Assembly (NCBI GenBank): GCA_027490225.1
Contig: JAIXYK010000004.1
Coordinates: 1 to 64,000, forward strand
Length of the DNA: 64,000 nucleotides
Source of the DNA: Bacteroidota bacterium
GTDB lineage: Bacteria; Bacteroidota; Bacteroidia; M30B66
Direction: 5' to 3'
Part shown: positions 52,395-61,138 of the stretch, in pieces
How positions within the stretch are numbered: position 1 is the stretch's first letter
How the letters are laid out: every line of letters starts with the position of its first letter
Position numbers and translations under genes: made by a program
The notes under the pieces: model-generated
Told to the model about the DNA's origin: nothing
The model's database searches: none
Seen by the model: the letters and a program-made list of their open reading frames with translations, nothing else

Positions 52395-52474
52395 ACTGCA
52401 GCCGCGCCCTTGATTGAGGCAAGTATACTGCGACTGAAAGAAGCAGATACTGCCGAAAGCGAGAAAAGGCGCCC
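52395..52474 (-). repeat. GC-rich dispersed intergenic element, copy 5
   Basis: On the minus strand it reads GGGCGCCTTTTCTCGC through CTTTCGGCAGTATCTGC to GGGCGCGGCTGCAG. Both ends match copy 2 almost exactly. It lies in the 299-bp divergent spacer between the lpxD-like and J-domain genes; the rest of that spacer shows nothing else of note except the promoter at 52593. Confidence 0.75.
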
Positions 52475-52592
52475 AAAAAAAATAAATCGGCATAAAACTA
52501 AATAAGCAATATTTGTGACAGTCCAGCGTAATTATATAGTTGTAATGAGGAAATTGACTGAATAAAAAAGAGAGAAATTCTTTTTCAAAAAT

Positions 52593-52600
52593 TATCTTTG
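52593..52600 (+). promoter_or_regulatory. -7 element TATCTTTG for the J-domain gene
   Basis: TATCTTTG 30 bases upstream of the ATG at 52631. Confidence 0.6.
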
Positions 52601-52630
52601 CAGGCTAAAGCGAGATTTGATTTCAACTAG

Positions 52631-53545
52631 ATGACCGTAAATGAAGCTCTTCAATTGTTAGAATTGAACTTACCTGTAAGTCATGAAGAAGTGCGGCTTG
52701 CTTTTAGGAAAATGGCCAAGCGGTTTCATCCTGATTTATTCATAGAAATTAAAGAGCAACAGGCGGCATCGTTGAAGTTTATTGAGGCAAAAAAGGCAAA
52801 TGACTTCTTGTTAAAATTACCGGTTGAGGCGATTAATGACATAAGAAAACGCCCAATTGCCAGCCAAAGAATAAAACGCGAAAGGGCAGCAGCTCCGCCA
52901 CCTCCAAAAGTTAATTCTCCTTTAATTAAAGAATTAGACAATATTGCGCGTTTGTTTCACCTCATAAATGAACAAGGAAAGGAATTAAAATGGTGGAGTA
53001 AACTGAGGAAATTTAACTTTAACCCTTTAGAAACTGTAGGGAAATGGTATGAATTTTTGATTGAGAAATCGTTTCCCGGTGAGAAAAAGTTAGGCGCTAT
53101 AGGTTTTGCATTTTACCGGTTTTTTAGATTGCTGTATGGCAGTATTGTTTTAATTATTGGAATGCTGATAATGTCAATCGGTGGTTTAATAGCTGCTGTA
53201 GTAATGTTGCCGTCTTTCGGGGTATTTTATTTTTGTTATTATTTTTATAATCAATATTTAGAAAGGATAAGTTTGGAATTAAATAAAATGATAATTCCAA
53301 ACAATTTTAATAGTTGGAGAAATGCTAAATCTATTTATTTAAAATATAGAATTATGCCCATGATTTTATTTATTTCTCTTGCTGCAACTCTTTTATTTTT
53401 AGCTCAGTACGGGAGTTTCTTTGTAAGTTCAATTGCGCTATTTTACTCAATTTTGGTGTTGTTGCTTTGCTTAAGTATTTTTTCTGAATTTCTTTTATTT
53501 AGAAAATCTGTGCGTAAAAGGAGCGCTGAATTTGCAGAAGCTTAA
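52631..53545 (+). CDS. J-domain membrane protein
   Basis: This 304-residue protein has an N-terminal J domain (residues 1-60) with the diagnostic HPD at 33-35 in FRKMAKRFHPDLF. A Pro-rich linker (RAAAPPPPKVN) and a segment that looks like an amphipathic helix follow. Four transmembrane helices lie in the second half (LLYGSIVLIIGMLIMSIGGLIAAVVML, FGVFYFCYYFY, MPMILFISLAATLLFLAQYG, SIALFYSILVLLLCLSIF). The J domain would recruit DnaK to the inner membrane. No DnaK or GrpE gene is nearby; clients unknown. Confidence 0.88.
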   Translation: MTVNEALQLLELNLPVSHEEVRLAFRKMAKRFHPDLFIEIKEQQAASLKFIEAKKANDFLLKLPVEAINDIRKRPIASQRIKRERAAAPPPPKVNSPLIKELDNIARLFHLINEQGKELKWWSKLRKFNFNPLETVGKWYEFLIEKSFPGEKKLGAIGFAFYRFFRLLYGSIVLIIGMLIMSIGGLIAAVVMLPSFGVFYFCYYFYNQYLERISLELNKMIIPNNFNSWRNAKSIYLKYRIMPMILFISLAATLLFLAQYGSFFVSSIALFYSILVLLLCLSIFSEFLLFRKSVRKRSAEFAEA

Positions 53546-53549
53546 ACAA

Positions 53550-56132
53550 TTACTGGTCTTGCAAATCGAACCATTGTCTGCGTCGGTTCAGTTTTAAATC
53601 TTGCAACATGGCCGATTTTACTTGAATTGTAAAACTGTAGCTTTTGCGGAATCCAAATGGAATCCAATTGAAACGCATTTCCCAGCAATGTAAATCTCGA
53701 ACAATATCAATGCTTGTAAATGTGAATTCCCTTTGTTTAAAATCATATCCTGAATTAAATCCTAATTTCCATTTTTGGGTGATGGAAACATCTCCATTAA
53801 AATTTAAAATTTGATTTCTTTTTAACTCGTTTCCGCTTGCTGTAATGCCATAAATATAGCTCAGGTTTAATCGCCAAGGAATATCGAAATCGTAATAATT
53901 AAAAGGATTTCTTGCAATGCCTGCGAGCTCTTCGGGCGTTCCTTTTTGGGTTGTTTTAGTAGTTTTCTTTTTACTCGTTAATGAAGTTGTTAAAGCTAAA
54001 CTGGAACTGAGCATGCGCAATAACTGGCCAGTTTCATTTAATTGAAATTTATTAACTCGTAAGTTATTTGTAGGATTAATGGCGTAAAAATCATAATTGC
54101 TGCTGTAAACTACATCTAATTTTTTAAACAATTTAGTACGAGCTGCAATATTTATTGGTGCCCAATTGAGAGAATCGGCGGCCAAATTATAAGAGGTTCC
54201 AAAATTCAAAGCATCTAAAATCACCACTTTTTTTAATCCTGTGCCAGTTGTATCGCGTTTAGATTTGAATTTGCCTTCAATATTATTATTGACATTAAAT
54301 CCAATTGTACCTTGCCTGCCAACTGTTGGTTGACCATACAAACCTTGTTCGAAAGGCGACCAAAGTTGGAGCACTGAATTAGTTGAAGGGTCGATGAGCT
54401 GTCTTTGTGTACCAAAATCGGGTTGTAACCTAAAACTCAATTGAGGATTCATTACGTTTCTAATGGTGTTTTTTCCCAGTTTCAGAAAACTGTATACTCT
54501 TGTAGAAACTGTTGTGCTTAGGTTATATTCAGCTAATGTTTTGAATTGTCTTAATGTGTCTATGAGAATGGAATTAGATGTAGTATCGAATTGTTTATCG
54601 ATAGAACTAAAGTAATTACGCATTAAAAAATTAACACTTGGTGTTACAGTAAAGTACTTCAACACTTGCATGGAAGTGGAAATAGGCAATGTATGTTGCA
54701 CACCGTTATTGAATTTGCTGAGCCAGCCTGGTCTTCCTATCAATGAATCTGCTATGGTAATGCTGTTTCTGCTTTGCATGGTATAGGTAACACCAATTTT
54801 TTCGTACCACCTTTCGGTTCCAACAACTTTTTTACGTTTTGCCGGAAAAAGTCTGTTGGTATTGAGTTGAAATTCGGGAGCTGATAATGTAATAATTTTA
54901 GTTGCCGTATTTTGACTATGACCAGCACTCACATTGATATTGATGGGTAGTTTTACAAAAGATTTATAATAGGAAATACTTGATTGGAAAGTGTTGGCAA
55001 CAATTGTAGCAGTATTTTGTGAATTCAGTGCATTGTAATTACTTGTTCCGGCTTGGACACTTGCAGAAAACCGTGAATTAGGTCTTGCCTTGGCATCCTG
55101 GTTATGTTTCCAGTTAACAAAGAAATCCTTACTGATTCTTGAACCGAGCAATTCTGGGTCACCTTGTAAAATATTAGAATATCTAAGGTCAAGGTTTCCA
55201 TTGTAATGATAGCGGTTGTTATATGAAATTCCAGATTTTACGCCCCAGCTTCCGCGTGAATATATATCACCACGAATAGAAGCATCAATATAATCGTTGA
55301 TACCAAAGTAATAACCACCATCGGTAAGAAAGAAACCAAGGGCAGGAGAATCACCATATTGCGGGAAAAGAATTCCAGACTTACGTGTTGTGCTGTTAGG
55401 AAACAATCCAAAAGGCACCACCAAAGGAGTTGGCACATCTTCAATCACCAAATTTGCAGGACCCGATACAATTTTATCATTTGGAATTACTTTTATTTTA
55501 CTGGCGTTGATAAAAAAGTGAGGATGGTCGGGCAAATCGCAGGTTGTGTATTTACCATTCTTGACATAAAACTCATCTTTTTCATTTTTCTTCACTTGTT
55601 CTCCATGCAGAAAACCATCTCCCTGCTTGGTAAAAACGCCAGAAATTTTGCCTTTTTTCGATTTGAAGTTATAATCAATTTTATCTGCGTTAAAGGTTTG
55701 TGAACCCTCATCGAAAACTGGTTCTCCTTTTATTTTTCCTGTGCTGTCGGGTCTTCCTTCGGCATGCACCACATTGTTTCCCCAGTTAATCTCAATGTAA
55801 TCGGCAGTTAAATGTATTTTATCATATTTAACATCAGCGTTTCCATATAAATAAATCTTTTTGCTCTTCATGTCGAAGCGCATAGAATCGCTGGCTTGGT
55901 AATCGACTTTGGAATCTAAAGCATCTGAAGAGGCAGGTAATTGGCCAACTTCTAGCTTTTTTACAGTCTTTGAGGTGTCTTTTTTAGCAGAATCTGGCGT
56001 TAATTGTGTTTCAACGGACAAGGTTTTTGACATCAATGCGTTATTCTCCAATACTTGCGCTGACACATTTGTGCCTCCAAATATTGTGAATAAAACTGTT
56101 GTTAAGTGTTGAAGCGCGTAAGCGAAACGCAA
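53550..56132 (-). CDS. LPS assembly outer-membrane protein LptD-like
   Basis: This 860-residue protein has a signal-like N-terminus ending NVSAQ and an N-terminal OstA/LptA-type beta-jellyroll (KIYLYGNADVKYDKIHLTADYIEINWGNNVVHAEG, then FNADKIDYNFKSKKGKISG). TTCDLPDHPHFFINASKIKVIPND follows, and a large C-terminal barrel with many aromatic strands. This is the Bacteroidota form of LptD, which inserts LPS at the surface. The start is not ATG: a stop at 56145-56147 leaves CTG 56138 or TTG 56132, and TTG is assumed. Its promoter lies face to face with that of the amidase gene. Confidence 0.92.
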   Translation of the reverse strand: MRFAYALQHLTTVLFTIFGGTNVSAQVLENNALMSKTLSVETQLTPDSAKKDTSKTVKKLEVGQLPASSDALDSKVDYQASDSMRFDMKSKKIYLYGNADVKYDKIHLTADYIEINWGNNVVHAEGRPDSTGKIKGEPVFDEGSQTFNADKIDYNFKSKKGKISGVFTKQGDGFLHGEQVKKNEKDEFYVKNGKYTTCDLPDHPHFFINASKIKVIPNDKIVSGPANLVIEDVPTPLVVPFGLFPNSTTRKSGILFPQYGDSPALGFFLTDGGYYFGINDYIDASIRGDIYSRGSWGVKSGISYNNRYHYNGNLDLRYSNILQGDPELLGSRISKDFFVNWKHNQDAKARPNSRFSASVQAGTSNYNALNSQNTATIVANTFQSSISYYKSFVKLPININVSAGHSQNTATKIITLSAPEFQLNTNRLFPAKRKKVVGTERWYEKIGVTYTMQSRNSITIADSLIGRPGWLSKFNNGVQHTLPISTSMQVLKYFTVTPSVNFLMRNYFSSIDKQFDTTSNSILIDTLRQFKTLAEYNLSTTVSTRVYSFLKLGKNTIRNVMNPQLSFRLQPDFGTQRQLIDPSTNSVLQLWSPFEQGLYGQPTVGRQGTIGFNVNNNIEGKFKSKRDTTGTGLKKVVILDALNFGTSYNLAADSLNWAPINIAARTKLFKKLDVVYSSNYDFYAINPTNNLRVNKFQLNETGQLLRMLSSSLALTTSLTSKKKTTKTTQKGTPEELAGIARNPFNYYDFDIPWRLNLSYIYGITASGNELKRNQILNFNGDVSITQKWKLGFNSGYDFKQREFTFTSIDIVRDLHCWEMRFNWIPFGFRKSYSFTIQVKSAMLQDLKLNRRRQWFDLQDQ

Positions 56133-56145
56133 TGTCAGATAAGAT

Positions 56146-56183
56146 TAGTTTTGTAAAATTCGATGTTAACGGCTGCAAAACTA
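56146..56183. promoter_or_regulatory. Face-to-face -7 elements in an inverted repeat
   Basis: ATTAGTTTTG ends at 56153 on the plus strand and CAAAACTAAT starts at 56176, a 10-bp inverted repeat with a 22-base spacer. Each arm contains TAGTTTTG, an exact TAnnTTTG, pointing towards the other. The plus copy would drive the amidase gene (56206) and the minus copy lptD (56132). Transcripts would overlap at their 5' ends. Confidence 0.55.
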
Positions 56184-56205
56184 ATTTATTTCAGTGCAAT
56201 CGAAG

Positions 56206-57423
56206 ATGATTACTACAAAACAGATGAAACATAGATTGTTAAAAAGCTTTTTAATTTTACTCTTCTTAATAGTATTGGCGGGTATTACAGTGTATTTTTC
56301 TACACCTTTACAAGCTGTTAAAAAAGATAAAAGAGCTTCCGTAATGAGGACAGTTGTGATTGATCCTGGACATGGCGGACATGATCCGGGATGCCATGGC
56401 TCTTCTGCAAATGAAAAAAATGTGGCTTTGGCTGTTTCTTTAAAGCTTGGGAAATTAATAGAACAGCATTTTCCTGATGTGAAGGTTATTTATACCAGAA
56501 AAACAGATGTATTTGTTGAATTATATAGAAGAGCGCAAATAGCAAATGAGAACAAAGCCGATTTGTTTATTTGTATTCATTGTAACAGCGGACCGAAAAC
56601 TGCCTATGGAGCAGAAACATTTGTAATGGGTTTGCACAAAACAGATGATAATTTAAATGTTGCGAAAAGAGAAAATGCTGTAATTCTTCAGGAAGATAAC
56701 TATGAAAGAAAATACGATGGATTCGACCCGAATAGTCCTGAAGCAAATATTATTTTCTCGCTTTATCAAAATGCTTTTTTAGACCAGAGCTTGTATTTTG
56801 CTGACAGGTTGCAGCATGAGTTTAAAACATATGCAAACAGACATAACAGGGGTGTGAAACAAGCTGGATTTCTTGTTCTGTATAAAACTACCATGCCTTC
56901 AGTTTTGATTGAAACGGGTTTTTTAACAAATGGGGAAGATGAAAAATTCTTAAAAAGTGAGTTAGGTCAACAAAAAATGGCAAATGCTATTTTAAAAGCT
57001 TTTAATACCTATAAGCATTGGGTAGACGGCACTTCAATAAAACAAATACCAATTGAAGAAATTACAGAAGTTGATAAGCCAAAAACAATCGTAGAACAAC
57101 CGCAAGAAACTAATTTTGAAAATACTATTGCAATTAAGGAGAAAGCAAAACCAGGCGAAGATGAAATCGTTTATCGCGTTCAGGTATATAATTCACCTGA
57201 AAGAGTATCATTAAAATCTTCGAGATTTAGAGGAAGAACAGATGTTTGGGAATATTATGTAAACAATTCTTGGAAATATACCGTAGGAAATTGCGAAAAA
57301 CAAGAAGAAGCCATAAAATTGCAAAGCGAAATGAAGAAACTGGGCTTTACTGATGCATTCGTGGTAGTATTTAAAAATAACAATCGCATCAGTTTACAAG
57401 AAGCGCAAACCATTACACCTTAA
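56206..57423 (+). CDS. N-acetylmuramoyl-L-alanine amidase (Amidase_3)
   Basis: This 405-residue protein from ATG 56206 has a membrane anchor or signal (LLKSFLILLFLIVLAGITVYFS). A zinc amidase_3 domain follows: VVIDPGHGGHDPGCHG (first His), then a Glu in the NEKNVAL segment, then FICIHCNSG, and VLIETGFLTNGEDE with the catalytic Glu. The C-terminal 80 residues are SPOR-like (YRVQVYNSPERVSLKSSRFRG, ending with a strand-helix repeat), expected to bind denuded septal glycan. It cleaves peptidoglycan side chains during division. GTG at 56194 is an alternative start. It is followed after 12 bp by an MCE gene. Confidence 0.93.
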   Translation: MITTKQMKHRLLKSFLILLFLIVLAGITVYFSTPLQAVKKDKRASVMRTVVIDPGHGGHDPGCHGSSANEKNVALAVSLKLGKLIEQHFPDVKVIYTRKTDVFVELYRRAQIANENKADLFICIHCNSGPKTAYGAETFVMGLHKTDDNLNVAKRENAVILQEDNYERKYDGFDPNSPEANIIFSLYQNAFLDQSLYFADRLQHEFKTYANRHNRGVKQAGFLVLYKTTMPSVLIETGFLTNGEDEKFLKSELGQQKMANAILKAFNTYKHWVDGTSIKQIPIEEITEVDKPKTIVEQPQETNFENTIAIKEKAKPGEDEIVYRVQVYNSPERVSLKSSRFRGRTDVWEYYVNNSWKYTVGNCEKQEEAIKLQSEMKKLGFTDAFVVVFKNNNRISLQEAQTITP

Positions 57424-57435
57424 AATAATGAATGA

Positions 57436-58416
57436 ATGAAAATAAAGTTAACAAAGGAAGCAAGAGTTGGTTTGGTAATGGTAGCCGCTATTTTGTTTTT
57501 CTATTTTGGATTTAATTATTTAAAAGGTAAAAATATCTTCTCTCCTTCGAGAACTTTTTATGCTGTTTTTGATGATGTAGACCAATTAATGCCATCAGCG
57601 AGAGTTCAGTTAAATGGAATGCAGGTCGGAATAGTAGATAATATTTATTTTGAATCAGATCAATCGTTTAGAATGATTGTTAAAATTCTTGTAACCAACA
57701 GAGATGTTACTATTCCTAAAGACAGTGAAGCACATATTGTGAGTGATTTATTAGGTACGCGCACTTTAGAGCTCTCCTTAGGTAAATCGAAAACATTTGC
57801 TGTAAAGGGCGACACTTTAATTTCAGTAAGAGATACTGGAATTACGGATGAAATAAAAAATGCCATACTTCCGCTTAAAAAACAAATTGAAAAACTTGCC
57901 AATTCGGTTGATACAGTGCTTGTTGGGTTAAATGCAGTTTTCAATACCAAAACTCAAAATGGACTGGTTAATAGCTTTGAAAGCATCAACACTTCCTTGT
58001 TAACCTTTGAACATACAGTTAAAGAATTCGATATTTTAGTTTCCAGCGAACGTAAAAAAATGGGCGATATATTTACAAATGTTCGCTCAATTACCGAAAA
58101 CTTAAAAAACAATAACGAAAAAATAAGTGGTGTTTTTAACAATTTGGATAGGATTACTGATGATGTTGCGAAAAGTAATGTGAAACAAACAATGACCGAT
58201 TTAAGCAGTGCTGTTAATAGTTTTAACAGCATTTTAAATAAAATTGAAAAAGGAGAAGGCAGCATTGGTCAGTTAACGAGCAATGATTCTCTTTATAAAA
58301 ATCTTGATGCTAGTTCAAGAAATTTAAGCTTATTGCTAGAGGATATGAAAGCAAATCCTAAACGGTATGTGCATTTCTCTCTCTTTGGAAAAAAAGAAAA
58401 AACGAACAAGCAGTAA
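57436..58416 (+). CDS. MlaD/MCE domain protein
   Basis: This 326-residue protein has one N-terminal transmembrane helix (ARVGLVMVAAILFFYFGFNYLKG). One MCE domain follows (about 38-120; TFYAVFDDVDQLMPSARVQLNGMQVGIVDNI, then GTRTLELSLG), then a long helical coiled-coil tail (NNEKISGVFNNLDRI). MlaD-type proteins move phospholipids between membranes with an MlaE permease and MlaF ATPase. Neither partner is adjacent, and the gene is fused in an operon with the amidase. Confidence 0.94.
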   Translation: MKIKLTKEARVGLVMVAAILFFYFGFNYLKGKNIFSPSRTFYAVFDDVDQLMPSARVQLNGMQVGIVDNIYFESDQSFRMIVKILVTNRDVTIPKDSEAHIVSDLLGTRTLELSLGKSKTFAVKGDTLISVRDTGITDEIKNAILPLKKQIEKLANSVDTVLVGLNAVFNTKTQNGLVNSFESINTSLLTFEHTVKEFDILVSSERKKMGDIFTNVRSITENLKNNNEKISGVFNNLDRITDDVAKSNVKQTMTDLSSAVNSFNSILNKIEKGEGSIGQLTSNDSLYKNLDASSRNLSLLLEDMKANPKRYVHFSLFGKKEKTNKQ

Positions 58417-58444
58417 CTTCTAAGGTTTATTAATTTGGGAAGTT

Positions 58445-58452
58445 TATATTTG
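58445..58452 (+). promoter_or_regulatory. -7 element TATATTTG for the Fe-S operon
   Basis: TATATTTG 19 bases before the ATG at 58472. Confidence 0.6.
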
Positions 58453-58471
58453 TTCAATTCAAAATATTTGT

Positions 58472-59779
58472 ATGGGTATTGAAAACGTTTTATTCACCAT
58501 TATTCTTGCTGCTGGTGCAGGACTATTTACATGGAATGTTAGAAAAATAATACGTAACATTCAACTAGGAAAAAAGCTAGATAGAACTGACCAACCGGCA
58601 GAACGCTGGAAAATAATGGCAAAAGTAGCTTTGGGACAAAGCAAAATGTTAGTGCGTCCAATTCCAGCAATTCTGCATTTGTTTGTTTATGTTGGTTTTG
58701 TAATAATCAATATTGAAGTCTTAGAAATCTTATTGGATGGAATATTTGGAACACACAGACTATTTTCATTCTTAGGAAGCTTTTATGATTTCTTGATTGC
58801 CAGTTTTGAAGTCTTGGCCTTATTAGTTTTGATAGGAGTTGTAGCATTTTTTATAAGAAGAAATGTTATTTATATAAAACGATTTAGACAAGGAGAATTA
58901 AATGGATGGCCGCGTTCGGATGCGAATATTATTTTAGGAATTGAAGTTTTACTGATGTCTGCATTTTTAATTATGAATGCAAGTGATGCTATATTAGCTT
59001 CCCGAAATTTTGGACATTACATTACTGCTGGTTCATTTCCTGTTAGTGGCTTTTTAGTTCCTTTGTTTGATTCACTTTCCAACAATTCTTTGGTGCTTTT
59101 GGAAAGATTTACCTGGTGGTTTCACATTTTAGGCATCTTAGCATTTCTGAATTACCTGCCCTACTCTAAGCATTTCCATATAATATTAGCATTTCCAAAT
59201 GTATATTATTCAAATCTGGAAGCGAAGGGACATTTCACCAATATGGATGCAGTTACCAATGAGGTAAAATTAATGCTCGACCCATCTGCAACACCTGTAG
59301 AGATTGAAGGTCCGATAAAATTCGGAGCAAAAGATGTTCAAGACCTTACCTGGAAAAACCTACTAGACGCATACACTTGTACCGAATGTGGAAGATGCAC
59401 TTCGGAATGCCCAGCAAACCAAACAGGGAAATTGTTAAGTCCAAGGGCCATTATGATGAAAACCCGCGACAGACTTGAAGAAGTAGGTAAAAACATCGAT
59501 AAAAATAAAGGAACGTTTGTAGACGATGGAAAATCGTTATTACATGATTATATAACACCTGAAGAACTTTGGGCTTGCACTACTTGCAATGCTTGTGTGG
59601 AAGCTTGTCCAGTAAACATTGACCCTTTGAATATAATTGTTGATTTGCGCAGACAATTGGTTATGGAAGAAAGTGCACCTCCAGCATCACTAAGCACCAT
59701 GTTCAATAACATGGAAAACAATGGAGCTCCATGGCAGTTCTCACCTGCAGATAGATTAAACTGGGCTACTGAATCTTAA
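58472..59779 (+). CDS. Membrane Fe-S oxidoreductase subunit (HdrC/EtfD N-half-like)
   Basis: This 435-residue protein has about five hydrophobic helices in the first 260 residues, related in pattern to NarI/HdrE-type heme-b or quinone-binding domains (HLFVYVGFVIINIEVLEILL, WFHILGILAFLNYLPYSKHFH). A ferredoxin-like domain with two [4Fe-4S] motifs follows: CTECGRCTSECP near 303 and CTTCNACVEACP near 369. The following gene supplies the HdrB-like CCG domains. Together they correspond to EtfD or GlpC/HdrCD-type proteins split in two. The electron donor, possibly ETF or another flavoprotein, is not encoded in the window. Confidence 0.85.
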   Translation: MGIENVLFTIILAAGAGLFTWNVRKIIRNIQLGKKLDRTDQPAERWKIMAKVALGQSKMLVRPIPAILHLFVYVGFVIINIEVLEILLDGIFGTHRLFSFLGSFYDFLIASFEVLALLVLIGVVAFFIRRNVIYIKRFRQGELNGWPRSDANIILGIEVLLMSAFLIMNASDAILASRNFGHYITAGSFPVSGFLVPLFDSLSNNSLVLLERFTWWFHILGILAFLNYLPYSKHFHIILAFPNVYYSNLEAKGHFTNMDAVTNEVKLMLDPSATPVEIEGPIKFGAKDVQDLTWKNLLDAYTCTECGRCTSECPANQTGKLLSPRAIMMKTRDRLEEVGKNIDKNKGTFVDDGKSLLHDYITPEELWACTTCNACVEACPVNIDPLNIIVDLRRQLVMEESAPPASLSTMFNNMENNGAPWQFSPADRLNWATES

Positions 59780-59793
59780 AAATCCATAGAAGA

Positions 59794-60573
59794 ATGAAAA
59801 TTAAAACCGTTGCAGAATACATTGCAGAAGGAGACAGTCCTGAAATTCTTTTTTGGGTTGGTTGTGCGGGCAGTTTCGACGACAGAGCGAAGAAAGTAAC
59901 AAAAGCTGTTGCAAAAATCTTAGATGCAGCACAAGTGAAATTTGCAGTTTTAGGTACAGAAGAATCTTGTACGGGCGATCCTGCAAAAAGGGCAGGAAAC
60001 GAATTTTTATTTCAAATGCAAGCCATGCAAAATATTGCAGTTTTAAACGGATATGAAATAAAAAAAATTGTTACAGCTTGTCCGCATTGCTTTAATACCC
60101 TAAAAAATGAATACCCCGATTTAGGAGGAAATTACGATGTTGTTCACCATAGTCAGCTCATAGAGCAGCTGTTGAATGATGGTAAAATAAAAGTGGAAGG
60201 AGGAGAATTTAAAGGAAAGAAAATTACTTTTCACGACCCTTGTTATTTAGGTAGAGCAAATGGAGAATATGAGGCGCCAAGGTCTGTTCTTGCTAAATTA
60301 GATGCAGAATTAGTTGAAATGAAAAGATGCAAAGCCAAAGGTCTTTGCTGCGGAGCTGGTGGAGCACAAATGTTTAAAGAAGCAGAAAAAGGCGACAAGG
60401 AAGTGAATGTAGAACGCTCCGAAGAAGCATTAGCGTTACAACCAAATATTATAGCGGTTGGATGTCCTTTTTGCAGCACAATGATGACAGATGGAGTAAA
60501 ACACGCTGAAAAAGAGGGAACTGTTAGTGTTCTTGATATTGCGGAATTAATTGCGCAAGCTGCCGACTTATAG
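59794..60573 (+). CDS. CCG-domain Fe-S protein (HdrB/LutA-like)
   Basis: This 259-residue soluble protein has two cysteine-rich CCG domains: first VGCAGSF, SCTGDPAKR and TACPHCFNT; second HDPCYLGR, GLCCGAGG and GCPFCSTMM. These patterns bind the non-cubane [4Fe-4S] clusters or heme/disulfide sites of HdrB. It starts 15 bp after the membrane Fe-S gene, so the two form one complex that would pass electrons to or from the quinone pool. The substrate is unknown; lactate (Lut), glycerol 3-phosphate (Glp) and ETF are candidates. Confidence 0.9.
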   Translation: MKIKTVAEYIAEGDSPEILFWVGCAGSFDDRAKKVTKAVAKILDAAQVKFAVLGTEESCTGDPAKRAGNEFLFQMQAMQNIAVLNGYEIKKIVTACPHCFNTLKNEYPDLGGNYDVVHHSQLIEQLLNDGKIKVEGGEFKGKKITFHDPCYLGRANGEYEAPRSVLAKLDAELVEMKRCKAKGLCCGAGGAQMFKEAEKGDKEVNVERSEEALALQPNIIAVGCPFCSTMMTDGVKHAEKEGTVSVLDIAELIAQAADL

Positions 60574-60623
60574 TTTGTTTGATATTATTTTTTATTACTT
60601 TCGAAGTAACTAAAAACTTTATC

Positions 60624-61127
60624 ATGGAAACAGCTTTTCAACACATTGAAGATTCAGATAGAATTTGGGTTTACCAAGCCAAAAGGGTTCTTTCGAATGA
60701 AGAAATTGCAGCACTTATAGATTCTGGAAAAATGTTTGTAGCGAATTGGGCTGCACATGGTCAACCTTTGAGAGCAGAAATTATGGTTTTAGATAATCTG
60801 TTTGTTGTAGTAATGCTCGATGAGCGTCAGGCAATGGCTACAGGTTGTTCTATTGATAAATCAATTGGTTGGATTACAGCAATGGGCTTAAAGCTTGGAA
60901 TTGATTTTATGGACCGAACACAAGTGGTTTGGTATGATGACAACGAGCAACTTCAGATTTCAAGTTTAGATGAATTTGAGACTTTAGCAGAGCAGGGACA
61001 AATAAGTTCAGACACAATGGTTTATAACAACCTGGTTTTCTCTGGAAAGGAATTAAAAAACAATTGGAAAATTCCAGCAAAAGAAAGCTGGCATAGTAGG
61101 TACTTTAAAGAGAAATTTCAGGACTAA
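60624..61127 (+). CDS. Conserved small protein often labelled ABC transporter ATPase
   Basis: This 167-residue protein from ATG 60624 (an upstream frame from 60579 has no character) starts METAFQHIEDSDRIWVYQAKRVL. It contains LFVVVMLDERQAMATGCSIDKSIGWITAMG and ends SWHSRYFKEKF. I recall this family from many Bacteroidota under the name ABC transporter ATPase. No Walker A, Walker B or signature motif is present, so that label is wrong. The conserved AHGQPL, ATGCSID and W..P..ESWH..Y motifs suggest a small enzyme or chaperone. It follows the Fe-S genes by 50 bp. Confidence 0.78.
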   Translation: METAFQHIEDSDRIWVYQAKRVLSNEEIAALIDSGKMFVANWAAHGQPLRAEIMVLDNLFVVVMLDERQAMATGCSIDKSIGWITAMGLKLGIDFMDRTQVVWYDDNEQLQISSLDEFETLAEQGQISSDTMVYNNLVFSGKELKNNWKIPAKESWHSRYFKEKFQD

Positions 61128-61138
61128 TAAAAGCTGAA

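Noticed and set aside
60624-61127. ABC transporter ATPase
   Set aside because: Walker A, Walker B and LSGGQ signature motifs are all absent.
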